A stretch of DNA of 64,000 nucleotides, from positions 100,175 through 164,174 of the forward strand of contig NZ_NWSX01000011.1 in assembly GCF_002531825.1 (NCBI RefSeq). Reading direction: 5' to 3'. Below, piece after piece: positions 20,074-29,637 of this stretch. Both the position numbers and the translations under genes were made by a program. This DNA comes from Rhizobium sp. J15. Lineage in GTDB: Bacteria > Pseudomonadota > Alphaproteobacteria > Rhizobiales > Rhizobiaceae. The notes below the pieces were generated by a model. It worked only from the letters and a program-made list of their open reading frames with translations. It searched no databases and was not told the origin of the DNA. Position 1 is the first letter of the stretch. The number at the start of each line of letters is the position of its first letter.

Positions 20074-20100
20074 AAACGATTGAATTGATTTCAATCGTTT
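20074..20100. promoter_or_regulatory. Perfect 11-bp dyad upstream of fba (candidate operator)
   Basis: AAACGATTGAA at 20074-20084, spacer TTGAT, TTCAATCGTTT at 20090-20100. It lies 97 bases before the fba start, just upstream of AT-rich promoter-like sequence (CTATAAAC near 20129). A dyad of this type suits a LacI- or GntR-type sugar regulator, but no regulator gene is adjacent. Confidence 0.6.
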
Positions 20101-20196
20101 CAATGACTTAGGCTTCCATTTTCCTCACTATAAACTTCTGTTATCGCCGTCCTATATTCTTAAACCGCCGATGTTTAACGCTGTGGAGAGAACGAG

Positions 20197-21219
20197 ATGA
20201 GCGAACGACTGGAAGACATTGCAGTGCAGATGGTTGCGGGCGGCCGGGGACTGCTTGCGGCCGATGAATCGACCTCCACCATCAAAAAGCGTTTCGACAC
20301 GATCAACCTCGAATCGACCGAAACGAGCCGCCGCGACTATCGCGAGATGCTCTTTCGCTCCGACGAGGCGATGAAGAAATATATCTCCGGCGTCATCCTT
20401 TTCGAAGAGACGCTTTTCCAGAAGGCCGCCGATGGCACGCCCTTCGTCGACATCATCCGCGCTGCCGGCAGCATTCCCGGCATCAAGGTCGATACCGGCG
20501 CCAAGCCGATGGCCAAATTCCCCGGCGAAACCATCACCGAAGGCCTCGATGGCCTCGGCGAACGCCTTGCCAAATATTATGAAGCCGGTGCCCGCTTCGC
20601 CAAGTGGCGCGGCGTGATCGCCATCTCCTCGTCGCTGCCGACCCGCGGTTCGGTCCGCGCCAACGCTCAGGCGCTCGCCCGCTATGCGGCTCTCTGCCAG
20701 GAAGCCAAGATCGTTCCGATCGTCGAGCCGGAATGCCTGATGGACGGCAAGCCGGGCGATCATAATATCGACCGCTGCGCCGAAGTCACCGAATCCACGC
20801 TGCGCATGGTTTTCGAGGAGCTGGCCGAAGCCCGCGTCAGCCTCGAAGGCATGATCCTGAAGCCAAACATGGTGATCGACGGCAAGAACGCCCGCAAGGC
20901 CTCCGTCTCCGAGGTTGCCGAGCGCACCGTCCAGGTGCTGAAGCGCACGGTTCCCTCCGCCGTTCCCGGCATCGCCTTCCTCTCCGGCGGCCAGACCACG
21001 GAAGAAGCGACTGCCCACCTCTCCGCGATCAACGGCCATGACCTGCCCTGGCTCGTCACCTTCTCCTATGGCCGCGCCCTGCAGGACAGCGCGCTCAAGG
21101 CCTGGAACGGCAAGCCGGAGAACGTCGCCGCCGGCCAGCGCGAATTCACCCACCGCGCCGAGATGAACAGCCTCGCCGCCACCGGCAACTGGAAGAAGGA
21201 CCTGGAAAAGGCCGCCTGA
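20197..21219 (+). CDS. fba: Class I fructose-bisphosphate aldolase
   Basis: 340 residues with GGAGAG before the ATG. It is of the eukaryote-like class I fold: GRGLLAADESTSTIKKRF near the N terminus, LPTRGSVRANAQALARYA, IVPIVEPECLMDG, and the Schiff-base lysine K222 in MILKPNMV, followed by PGIAFLSGGQT. It cleaves fructose 1,6-bisphosphate without a metal. It has its own leader and operator-like dyad, so its control may differ from that of pgk. Confidence 0.95.
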   Translation: MSERLEDIAVQMVAGGRGLLAADESTSTIKKRFDTINLESTETSRRDYREMLFRSDEAMKKYISGVILFEETLFQKAADGTPFVDIIRAAGSIPGIKVDTGAKPMAKFPGETITEGLDGLGERLAKYYEAGARFAKWRGVIAISSSLPTRGSVRANAQALARYAALCQEAKIVPIVEPECLMDGKPGDHNIDRCAEVTESTLRMVFEELAEARVSLEGMILKPNMVIDGKNARKASVSEVAERTVQVLKRTVPSAVPGIAFLSGGQTTEEATAHLSAINGHDLPWLVTFSYGRALQDSALKAWNGKPENVAAGQREFTHRAEMNSLAATGNWKKDLEKAA

Positions 21220-21244
21220 TTTCAGATAGGCTCGAATGGAATGA

Positions 21245-21278
21245 GGAAGGGGCGGCAACGCAAGTTGCTGCCCCTTCC
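21245..21278 (+). terminator. Strong hairpin after fba
   Basis: A 15-bp stem with one G-U pair (GGAAGGGGCGGCAAC and GTTGCTGCCCCTTCC) around a GCAA loop. Only a weak T run follows, so it is a probable but not perfect terminator. Confidence 0.65.
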
Positions 21279-21359
21279 GTATTGTCTCGGCGACAAGAAA
21301 CCGCTTCGCCCCGCCAAAAATCGTGATTATTCATAACGGCCGCTGCAACAGGAGCCGCT

Positions 21360-22283
21360 ATGGATACCATCTCCTACATCACCGTCGATGTCTTCACCTC
21401 CACGCGTTTCGAAGGCAATCCGCTTGCCGTCATATCGGATGCGCGCGGCCTCACCGACGCGGCAATGCAGAAGATCGCCACCGAGTTCAACTATTCCGAA
21501 GTCACCTTCGTGCTGCCGCCTGATGACCCTGAGAATTCCGCCCGCGTGCGCATCTTCACCCCGACGATGGAAATACCCTTCGCCGGCCATCCAAATGTCG
21601 GCACCGCCTATGTGCTCGGCCAGCGGGCTGAGCTCTTCGGCAAAGCGGTCGGCGATACACTGCGTTTCGAAGAAAAGGCCGGCCTCGTCGAGGTCGTTCT
21701 GCAACGCAGCGACGGAAAAGTCGCGAGTGCAGCCATCCGCGCGCCGCAGCCGCTGACGATCGGCGACACCATCGCGAGGGAAACCGTCGCACGCTGTGTC
21801 TCGATCGACCCCGGCGCCGTCGTCACGACCACGCACGCCCCGGTCTTTGCGTCCGTTGGTCTCAACTTCGCCGTCGCCGAACTGAACGGGCTGGAGACGC
21901 TCGCCGCAGCCCGCCCGAACCTCGCCGGCTTCCAGGCGGCGGCCGGCCGCCAGACGACCAGCGGCCATGACTTCTCGCTTTTCGTCTATGTCAGGACCCC
22001 CGAGGATCCGTGGACCATTCGCGCCCGCATGTTCGCGCCGCTCGACAACGTGCCCGAGGACCCGGCGACGGGCAGTGCTTCTGCCGCCCTCGGCGCCTAT
22101 CTCGTCTCGCTTGCGCCGCAGACTGACATGCAGGTCCGCATCACCATCGAACAGGGCGTCGAGATGGGCCGCCGCAGCATCATCGCGCTGGATGTCAAGA
22201 AGTCCGGCGGCATCGTCACCGATGTCGTCATCTCGGGAGGCTGCGTTTCCGTCATGCGCGGAGAAATCACCCTGCGGGACTGA
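21360..22283 (+). CDS. PhzF-family isomerase-like protein
   Basis: 307 residues with AGGAG 8 bases upstream. It shows the PhzF/DapF-like double fold: VDVFTSTRFEGNPLAV (residues 9-24), FNYSEVTFVLP with the catalytic Glu, FAGHPNVGTAYVL, and DPATGSASAALGAYL in the second lobe. Outside phenazine producers these proteins have unknown substrates; no phenazine genes are here. It converges on a small membrane-protein gene with a shared hairpin. Confidence 0.9.
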   Translation: MDTISYITVDVFTSTRFEGNPLAVISDARGLTDAAMQKIATEFNYSEVTFVLPPDDPENSARVRIFTPTMEIPFAGHPNVGTAYVLGQRAELFGKAVGDTLRFEEKAGLVEVVLQRSDGKVASAAIRAPQPLTIGDTIARETVARCVSIDPGAVVTTTHAPVFASVGLNFAVAELNGLETLAAARPNLAGFQAAAGRQTTSGHDFSLFVYVRTPEDPWTIRARMFAPLDNVPEDPATGSASAALGAYLVSLAPQTDMQVRITIEQGVEMGRRSIIALDVKKSGGIVTDVVISGGCVSVMRGEITLRD

Positions 22284-22286
22284 CAC

Positions 22287-22305
22287 GCCCGGGCTGAGCC
22301 CGGGC
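22287..22305. terminator. Bidirectional hairpin between convergent genes
   Basis: GCCCGGGC on both arms (22287-22294 and 22298-22305) with a TGA loop. It sits right between the phzF stop and the stop of the small minus-strand gene. No T run follows. Confidence 0.55.
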
Positions 22306-22470
22306 CTACATCAGGAAATCGCGCGACAGCAGCGCCACCGACCATATGCCGAAGGCGATCAGCGCGATCTTCCAGAAATCCATCCGGCGCCTGAAGCCGG
22401 GAAGCCCGATCGGCTTGATCACCTGTATCGCCATGGCAAGGATGAGCAGCAAGGCTATCAGCTTTGTCAT
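22306..22470 (-). CDS. Small two-helix membrane protein, 54 residues
   Basis: ATG at 22470, TAG at 22308-22306. Residues 3-19 (LIALLLILAMAIQVI) and about 34-49 (IALIAFGIWSVALLS) form two hydrophobic helices joined by a basic loop (KPIGLPGFRRRMDFW). It is too short for many gene callers. The coding frame, helix pattern and convergent placement support a real small inner-membrane protein of unknown role. Confidence 0.65.
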   Translation of the reverse strand: MTKLIALLLILAMAIQVIKPIGLPGFRRRMDFWKIALIAFGIWSVALLSRDFLM

Positions 22471-22643
22471 GCTTTATTTTTTCCGTTTTTCGGAATGCCA
22501 CAGGACAGACATTTTTCCGCGCGAACAAGAGGACCGCTACACGCCGTAACGGCATTCCGGGGCACAATCAATCATCTTGAGGCTGGGCTGACGCTGCTCT
22601 TGCCTTATGTCTTGTCAAATCGCTTAAGACCTGAGTCGGGGAA

Positions 22644-23927
22644 ATGAAGAGAAACCTGCTGTCCGTCGCCGCGCTGCTCTTTGGCACGCTCTTCCTTTTC
22701 ATGGGCAACGGTCTGCAGGGCATCCTGCTTCCGGTGCGCGGCAATATCGAGGGCTACGCGACGACGACGCTCGGCCTGCTCGGCACCTCATGGGCCGGCG
22801 GCTTCGTCATCGGCTGCCTGGTGGCGCCGAAACTGGTGCGCCGCGTCGGCCATGTCAGAGCCTTCTCCGGCTTCATCTCGATCATCGCCATCATCGCGCT
22901 GGTCAGCGGCATCATCATCGACCCGTTCTGGTGGGTGGTTCTGCGCGCCGTAACCGGCTTCTCCACCGCCGGCACCTCGATGATCATCGAAAGCTGGCTG
23001 AACGAGCGGGCGAGCAATGAGAGCCGCGGCGCGATCTTCTCGCTTTATATCGGCATCACGCTGATCGGCGTCGTCGGCGGCCAGATGATGATCCCGCTCG
23101 AAGATGTGCGCACGCCGGTGCTCTTCATGATCTGCGGCATCTTCTATTGCATCGCCATGCTGCCGACGACGCTGTCGACCGCCGCCTCGCCGCAGCCGTT
23201 GAAGGCGGTGCGCCTCGACCTGCCGGCGCTCTATCGCAACTCGCCGGTCTCCTGCCTCGGCATCCTGCTCGTCGGCATCGCCAACGGCGCCTACGGCACG
23301 CTCGGCGCCGTCTTCGGCGCCGGCGCCGGTCTTTCAGACACCAGCATCGCCGTGATGATGAGCGCCACCATCTTCGCCGGCGCCCTGATGCAGCTGCCGG
23401 CGGGCCGCCTTTCCGACCGGATCGACCGGCGCTACGTGCTCGCCGCCATGTCGGCGATCGCGGCGCTGGCCGGCCTGCTGATCTTCCTGCTGCATCCGAC
23501 GTCCGCCGTCCTGCTGATCGGGCTCGTCGTTCTCTATGGCGCGGTCGCCAACACGCTCTATCCGATCGCCGTCGCCCATGCGAACGACTTCGCGGCGGCA
23601 GAGGATTTCGTCAAGGTCTCCGGCGGCCTGCTGCTGCTCTACGGCGTCGGCACGGTGATCGGCCCGACGATCGGCGGCCCGGTCATGTCGGTAATCAGTC
23701 CGCATGCGCTCTTCCTCGTTACCGCCATCGCCCACCTGCTGATCACCGTTTACGCCATCATCAGAAGCCGCATCCGCGCCGCTGTGCCGGCGAGCGACCG
23801 TGACGCCTACACGACGATCCCGACCGGCACGTCGCCGATGCTGACACCGCAAAGCATGTCGCTGGCAGACCGCGGCACCGGCAGCAAGTCTCCCGAAAGC
23901 GGCGATCCTGCTGTAAAGTTCGGATAA
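22644..23927 (+). CDS. MFS transporter (YcaD-like)
   Basis: 427 residues with 12 hydrophobic helices and a soluble C-terminal tail of about 40 residues. It has the MFS cues GLLGTSWAGGFVIGCLVAPKLVRRVGHVRAF (loop 2-3) and GRLSDRIDRRYVL (loop 8-9). It is closest in feel to the YcaD/YfkF-type putative sugar or drug exporters; the substrate is not known. Its last codons overlap the left arm of a large palindrome that runs on to the DUF1192 gene. Confidence 0.88.
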   Translation: MKRNLLSVAALLFGTLFLFMGNGLQGILLPVRGNIEGYATTTLGLLGTSWAGGFVIGCLVAPKLVRRVGHVRAFSGFISIIAIIALVSGIIIDPFWWVVLRAVTGFSTAGTSMIIESWLNERASNESRGAIFSLYIGITLIGVVGGQMMIPLEDVRTPVLFMICGIFYCIAMLPTTLSTAASPQPLKAVRLDLPALYRNSPVSCLGILLVGIANGAYGTLGAVFGAGAGLSDTSIAVMMSATIFAGALMQLPAGRLSDRIDRRYVLAAMSAIAALAGLLIFLLHPTSAVLLIGLVVLYGAVANTLYPIAVAHANDFAAAEDFVKVSGGLLLLYGVGTVIGPTIGGPVMSVISPHALFLVTAIAHLLITVYAIIRSRIRAAVPASDRDAYTTIPTGTSPMLTPQSMSLADRGTGSKSPESGDPAVKFG

Positions 23928-23992
23928 AACAACCGATACGGATGAATTCAGGCCGCACCGGCCTAAATTCGGAATCCGTATCGCCGAACTTT
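23915..23992. repeat. Long imperfect palindrome across the MFS stop
   Basis: Nested arms: AAAGTTCGG (23915-23923) with CCGAACTTT (23984-23992); CGATACGGAT (23934-23943) with ATCCGTATCG (23974-23983); GAATT (23944-23948) with AATTC (23966-23970); and AGGCC with GGCCT at the centre. In RNA it would fold into one long cruciform-like hairpin, starting inside the MFS gene and ending 18 bases before the DUF1192 start. Confidence 0.7.
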
Positions 23993-24010
23993 CGCAACGG
24001 AGGAGGAACC

Positions 24011-24202
24011 ATGAGCTTCATCGATGACGACCGGCCGCAAAAGAAAGCCGCCCATGAGATCGGCGCCGATCTCTCCCTGCTTTCGGTGGATGAACTGAAG
24101 GCGCGGGTGGAATTGTTGAAGACGGAGATCGCCCGGCTCGAAGCCGAGGCCGCCCGCAAGGCGTCCGGCCGGCAGGCGGCGGAAAGCTTCTTCCGCTCCT
24201 GA
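24011..24202 (+). CDS. DUF1192 family small protein
   Basis: 63 residues with a strong GGAGGAGG site 4 bases before the ATG. The pattern FIDDDRPQKK, then the LLSVDELKARVELLKTEIARLEAE coiled coil, is that of DUF1192. These short alphaproteobacterial proteins have no known function. rcdA lies 497 bases downstream in the same direction, with an independent promoter region between. Confidence 0.85.
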   Translation: MSFIDDDRPQKKAAHEIGADLSLLSVDELKARVELLKTEIARLEAEAARKASGRQAAESFFRS

Positions 24203-24206
24203 GCCT

Positions 24207-24237
24207 GCCGGCAAAAGCGCGTGGCGATTTTGCCGGC
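24207..24237 (+). terminator. Hairpin after DUF1192
   Basis: GCCGGCAAAA (24207-24216) pairs with TTTTGCCGGC (24228-24237) around an 11-base loop. The stem contains its own A/T tract, so it can act as a terminator on either strand, though no further T run follows. Confidence 0.55.
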
Positions 24238-24383
24238 TGCGGCATCCTGCAACCATCGACCTGAGGCGCGGGCCTGAGCGATTCTTAAGGATCGCGATCC
24301 GCCTGGCCCGCCGAAACCCATTGAAAAAACAATGGGCTGGATAGCAAAAATGAGCTGGCCTCAAGTCTTAATTCGGTACAATG

Positions 24384-24398
24384 TTAATAAATTATTAA
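24384..24398. promoter_or_regulatory. CtrA-type box 1 (TTAA-N7-TTAA)
   Basis: TTAA at 24384-24387 and TTAA at 24395-24398 with exactly 7 bases between. It matches the alphaproteobacterial CtrA half-site spacing, but it lies in an AT-rich tract, so chance is possible. It is about 100 bases before the orphan terminator and 300 before rcdA. Confidence 0.45.
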
Positions 24399-24399
24399 G

Positions 24400-24525
24400 C
24401 TTTCTAAGATATTACTGTACTCATCCAGATTTTCTCTGGATTCTCAGACAGTTTTCCAAGCGGTGAATTGGTCTGATTTTTCTCCCTGTTTTACCTTGAG
24501 AGCCGCTTTTGCGGCTCTTCTTTTT
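24400..24525 (+). ncRNA. Candidate small RNA ending at an orphan terminator
   Basis: The 497-base gap upstream of rcdA holds a textbook terminator at 24498-24525 with no gene before it on that strand since DUF1192, which has its own hairpin. Upstream are AT-rich promoter-like sequence and a hairpin-prone CCAGATTTTCTCTGG segment (24426-24440). A transcript of roughly 100-130 bases is implied. The 5' end is a guess. Confidence 0.4.
24498..24525 (+). terminator. Intrinsic terminator in the rcdA upstream region
   Basis: Stem AGAGCCGC (24499-24506), loop TTTT, GCGGCTCT (24511-24518), then TCTTTTTG. It is one of the best terminators in the window, yet it follows no coding gene closely. Confidence 0.8.
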
Positions 24526-24559
24526 GCTATGGCCGCGCCTTTCCACGAAACTGTGGAGA

Positions 24560-24574
24560 TTAACCCTTTCTTAA
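24560..24574. promoter_or_regulatory. CtrA-type box 2 (TTAA-N7-TTAA) before rcdA
   Basis: TTAA at 24560-24563, CCCTTTC, TTAA at 24571-24574, some 126 bases before the rcdA start. The site TTAACC...TTAAG agrees with the CtrA consensus in a less AT-biased setting than box 1, so it is the better candidate. Confidence 0.6.
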
Positions 24575-24699
24575 GAAACGGCTTGCGCAATTGCGCTAAT
24601 GATACCATTCTTAAAGACATAAAGACCGGCCCGGAAACTTTTCCCACGGCGCCGGCGTTACCTGAACATAAGTAGCTGCGTGCAACAGGGACTATTGCG

Positions 24700-25215
24700 A
24701 TGTCGGAAGTTGGAGTGAACACGATCAGTTTTGCAGGCCGCGCCGCTGCATCTTCGCAGTTCAAGGCACTCTATGCGGAAGGCATGTCGCTGGTTGAAGA
24801 AACCGCCGCCTATCTCGACGGCCAGGGCCGCGCAGCCTCCAAGGTTCTGCCGCGCATGGCCTCCGTTCTCTACGCCGCGGAATCGATGCGCCTTACCACC
24901 CGCCTGATGCAGATGGCCTCCTGGCTGCTGCTGCAGCGCGCCGTCAACAACGGCGAAATGTCTCGCGACCAGGTGCTGGCCGAGAAGAACAAGGTTCGCC
25001 TCGACGGCTTCAACGTCGATCGCGCCGCACCGGGCTGGGGCGATCTGCCGGAATCCTTCCGCGATCTCGTCGAGCGTTCGCTGCGCCTGCAGAACCGCAT
25101 CGCCCTGCTCGATCGCGAAATCTACCGCCCGTCGGAAGCCTTGATCGTTCCCGACAATCAGAACAGCGTCCAGGCTCAGCTTTCCCTGCTGCAGACGGCC
25201 TTCGGCAACAACTGA
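24700..25215 (+). CDS. rcdA: DUF1465 protein, RcdA-type CtrA-degradation factor
   Basis: 171 residues, mostly helical: FAGRAAASSQFKALYAEGMSLVEETAAYLDG, LYAAESMRLTTRLMQMASWLLLQRAVNNGEMS, ending in a flexible tail (VPDNQNSVQAQLSLLQTAFGNN). DUF1465 is the family of Caulobacter RcdA, an adaptor that helps deliver the cell-cycle regulator CtrA to ClpXP. CtrA-type boxes upstream suggest feedback. A good terminator follows at 25240. The family is clear; that this copy acts on CtrA is inferred from orthology. Confidence 0.88.
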   Translation: MSEVGVNTISFAGRAAASSQFKALYAEGMSLVEETAAYLDGQGRAASKVLPRMASVLYAAESMRLTTRLMQMASWLLLQRAVNNGEMSRDQVLAEKNKVRLDGFNVDRAAPGWGDLPESFRDLVERSLRLQNRIALLDREIYRPSEALIVPDNQNSVQAQLSLLQTAFGNN

Positions 25216-25239
25216 TCGATCTGACAGACTTTCAAACAA

Positions 25240-25273
25240 AAACCGGCTGCGCCATCGCGCGGCCGGTTTTTTA
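25240..25273 (+). terminator. Terminator after rcdA
   Basis: AACCGGC and GCCGGTT arms around a 14-base loop, followed by TTTTTTATTT. Confidence 0.85.
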
Positions 25274-25303
25274 TTTGCCCGCGAGAACCGGTATTACACA
25301 AAC

Positions 25304-25330
25304 GCAAAAAAGCCCGGCAGAACCGGGCTC
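25304..25330 (-). terminator. Terminator after rpmE
   Basis: Stem AGCCCGG (25311-25317) and CCGGGCT (25323-25329) with T runs on both sides (six A at 25305-25310 on the plus strand, TTTT after 25330). It serves rpmE on the minus strand and may work both ways. Confidence 0.8.
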
Positions 25331-25357
25331 TTTTCGAATTCAGTCGGGCAGAAGCGA

Positions 25358-25579
25358 TTAGAGTCCGAGGCCGCCGAAGCGCTTGTTGAACTTGGAAACG
25401 CGGCCGCCGCGGTCCATGAGCTGCTGGTTGCCGCCGGTCCAGGCCGGATGCGACTTGGAATCGATTTCGAGGTTCATGACAGCGCCTTCCGAACCCCAGG
25501 TCGAGCGGGTTTCGTATTCGGTGCCATCGGTCATGACTACCTTGATCATGTGATAGTCGGGATGGATGCCTGCCTTCAT
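25358..25579 (-). CDS. rpmE: 50S ribosomal protein L31
   Basis: 73 residues from the ATG at 25579 ([19 protein letters not shown]). The frame opens further upstream but only this start fits L31. It lacks the CxxC zinc-ribbon cysteines, so it is of the C-minus type seen in many rhizobia. The RNYY-like segment [27 protein letters not shown] and [10 protein letters not shown] are typical. Confidence 0.95.
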   Translation of the reverse strand: MKAGIHPDYHMIKVVMTDGTEYETRSTWGSEGAVMNLEIDSKSHPAWTGGNQQLMDRGGRVSKFNKRFGGLGL

Positions 25580-25771
25580 AACAATCTTCCTGCGATACCG
25601 GAGTTCATTTTGCCGCATGCAGTTGCGGCCAACGAACCGTTTGAATAAATGAAGCCGCAGTCGGATGGCTACGGCTTCCCATTAGGATGCGGTGCCTATA
25701 CATGAAGGACGCCGCGATAACAAGAGCCAACAGGCCGCATTACGCTGGTCCTGCGGGCGAACGGAGACGAT

Positions 25772-27574
<1,803 letters not shown>

Positions 27575-27712
27575 CCGGCGTTGGCTCGTCGACAGCGACT
27601 AAAGTTTCATGCCGCCGCACCCTTGCCGCGGTTGCCTTTCGCGCCTCCTGCCCTACCCTCTTCATGCCCCGGGTGGGGATATTGCTGTTGAAATTCCTGG
27701 GAGGAGATAGGA

Positions 27713-28705
27713 ATGGCGCTTTCCGATATCACGCGACGCACGGGCCTTGCGCTCGCTCTCGGCCTGACCGCAACGCTCGGTCTCGGCACGGTTTCCGTCG
27801 CCGCTGATTTTCCCGATCATGCGATCACCATGGTCGTGCCCTTCGCGGCCGGCGGCTCGACCGATGTCGTCGCCCGCATCGTCGCACAGAAGATGTCGGA
27901 GGATCTCGGCCAGCAGGTGATCGTGCAGAATGTTGCCGGCGCCGGCGGCAATCTCGGCGCCGGCAACGTCGCCCGCGCCGATCCGGACGGCTACACCATT
28001 CTGATGGGCACGGTCGCGACCCACGCCCTCAACCCGTTGATCCTGAAATCGACGCCCTACGATCCGGAAAAGGATTTCGCGCCGGTCTCGCTGCTCGTCG
28101 TCGTGCCGAACGTGCTGGTCGTCAATCCGGAACTGCCGGCAAAGACCGTGCAGGAACTGGTGGCGCTGCTGAAGGCCGAGCCTGACAAATACAGCTACGC
28201 CTCCTCGGGCAACGGCACGCCGCTGCATCTGTCCGGCGAACTCTTCAAGAGCATGGCCGGCGTCAGCATGCAGCATATCCCCTATAAGGGCGCCGGCCCG
28301 GCGCTGAACGACGTCATCGGCAACCAGGTGCCGATCATGTTCGACAACCTGCCCTCCTCCTCCAGCCACATCAAGGCCGGCACGCTGCGGGCGCTGGCGG
28401 TAACCACCGCAGCGCGCGCGCCCTCCTTCCCCGATGTGCCCACGATCGCCGAATCCGGCATACCGGGCTATGAGACCTATACCTGGAACGCGCTTTTTGC
28501 CCCGGCCAACACACCGAGCGAGGTGGTGACGCGCCTCAATGCCTCGGCCAACAAGGCGCTCAAGGATCCTGCCGTTGCCGAACGCATGAAGGAATTCAGC
28601 GCCACCATCGTCGGCTCGACGCCGGAAGAGCTCGCCGCCCATGTGAAGGCCGAGCTCGCCAAATGGGGACCGGTCGTCAAGGGCGCGAACATCCAGATGG
28701 AGTGA
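27713..28705 (+). CDS. Bug/TctC-type tripartite transporter binding protein
   Basis: 330 residues with a signal peptide (about 1-30, ending SVAA). GGAGGAG lies 8 bases before the ATG. It has the Bug pattern ITMVVPFAAGGSTDVVARIVAQKMSE, NVAGAGGNLGAGNVARADPDGYTILMGT, and YKGAGPALNDVIGNQVPIMFDNLPSS. Such proteins bind carboxylates in the periplasm for TctAB carriers. No tctA or tctB is near, so it is an orphan; it may serve a distant carrier or act as a sensor. Confidence 0.92.
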   Translation: MALSDITRRTGLALALGLTATLGLGTVSVAADFPDHAITMVVPFAAGGSTDVVARIVAQKMSEDLGQQVIVQNVAGAGGNLGAGNVARADPDGYTILMGTVATHALNPLILKSTPYDPEKDFAPVSLLVVVPNVLVVNPELPAKTVQELVALLKAEPDKYSYASSGNGTPLHLSGELFKSMAGVSMQHIPYKGAGPALNDVIGNQVPIMFDNLPSSSSHIKAGTLRALAVTTAARAPSFPDVPTIAESGIPGYETYTWNALFAPANTPSEVVTRLNASANKALKDPAVAERMKEFSATIVGSTPEELAAHVKAELAKWGPVVKGANIQME

Positions 28706-28861
28706 TGCCGGCGCGTCCGTCTCCTTCGCTTGCGTCCAATCGAAGCGGCGGCAATTGGACGCCATGCAATCCATTTCTAATTAAGGTAGTGGAAAAGCTC
28801 ACCATTTTGGTCTAGCCTCCGCCAAGCTGATGGTTGGAATTCAGCGTTTTGGGAGACATCA

Positions 28862-29050
28862 ATGTATAAATTCGAAGTCTACAAGGATAAATCAGGCGAA
28901 TTCCGTTTCCGCTTCAAGGCATCGAACGGCGAGACGATGTTCAGTTCCGAAGGCTACAAGGCAAAGGCATCCGCCTTGAACGCCATCGAATCCATCAAGA
29001 AGAACTCGCCCGGCGCCGACATCGTCGATACGACCAAGGCCGAAGCCTGA
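28862..29050 (+). CDS. YegP-like DUF1508 protein
   Basis: 62 residues with GGGAGA 6 bases upstream. One DUF1508 unit: FEVYKDKSGEFRFRFKASNGETMFSSEGYKAKASALNAIESIKKN. E. coli YegP has two such units; this has one. The fold binds nothing known and the role is unsettled. It stands alone between the TctC gene and the ECF unit. Confidence 0.9.
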   Translation: MYKFEVYKDKSGEFRFRFKASNGETMFSSEGYKAKASALNAIESIKKNSPGADIVDTTKAEA

Positions 29051-29183
29051 TCAAGGCGGCAGTAGCGGCGTGAGCGCCGCTCTGCCCTTCCGCGCCCATG
29101 AGCAGCGCCGGTGCTTTCCAGCCCGGCCTGTTTGCTTATGAATTGCGCGCCATTTCTCTTTTTGCAGATTTTTTTGAAAGCCA

Positions 29184-29190
29184 TGTCGAA
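29184..29190 (+). promoter_or_regulatory. Possible ECF42 -35 element (TGTCGAA)
   Basis: TGTCGAA 102 bases before the start of the DGPF gene. As I recall, ECF42 sigma factors recognise TGTCGA at -35, which fits an autoregulated promoter in front of the DGPF-sigma unit. I cannot name the -10 with confidence. Confidence 0.35.
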
Positions 29191-29291
29191 ATGACCGTTG
29201 GCCGCGCCTCATTGTCTCGGAACGGCTGAGCCGCTCCGCCGGGCGTCACGGCTGCCTGGATCAACGCCACCAACGAGATCAGGAGTTTCTC

Positions 29292-29630
29292 ATGCAATAT
29301 GCTCTCATCATTCGCGAAGCCGCCGAGGATTTCGCGCGACGCAGCGACCCCGTCTATCGCGACGGCTGGGTTGCCTACAGCAAAGCGCTGGCTCAAGCGG
29401 GGATCATGACCGGTGGCGCCGGACTGACGGCCCCCGAAACCGGCACGGTCATACGCCGCAAAGGCGAAACCCACGACGTTCAGGACGGCCCCTATCCGGA
29501 AGGCAAGGAACAGCTCGGCGGCTTCTATCTGATCGAGGTTCCCGACATGGATACGGCGCTCGAATGGGCGATACGCGTTCCGATCTCCGACAAGGGTTCG
29601 GTCGAGATACGGCCGCGCCTGCAGATGTGA
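29292..29630 (+). CDS. DGPF/YciI-family protein
   Basis: 112 residues with AGGAG 8 bases before the ATG. It has the DGPF-type signature QDGPYPEGKEQLGGFYLIEVPD (about 62-82) on a ferredoxin-like YciI fold. The sigma factor gene starts 8 bases after its stop. DGPF proteins are the standard partners of ECF42 sigma factors and are usually within their regulon. The chemical role is not known. Confidence 0.9.
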   Translation: MQYALIIREAAEDFARRSDPVYRDGWVAYSKALAQAGIMTGGAGLTAPETGTVIRRKGETHDVQDGPYPEGKEQLGGFYLIEVPDMDTALEWAIRVPISDKGSVEIRPRLQM

Positions 29631-29637
29631 GGCGGCA

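Noticed and set aside
12610..21219. Calvin-cycle (cbb) operon
   Set aside because: tkt, gap, pgk and fba are present, but there is no Rubisco, phosphoribulokinase or CbbR, other genes lie between them, and terminators split the group.
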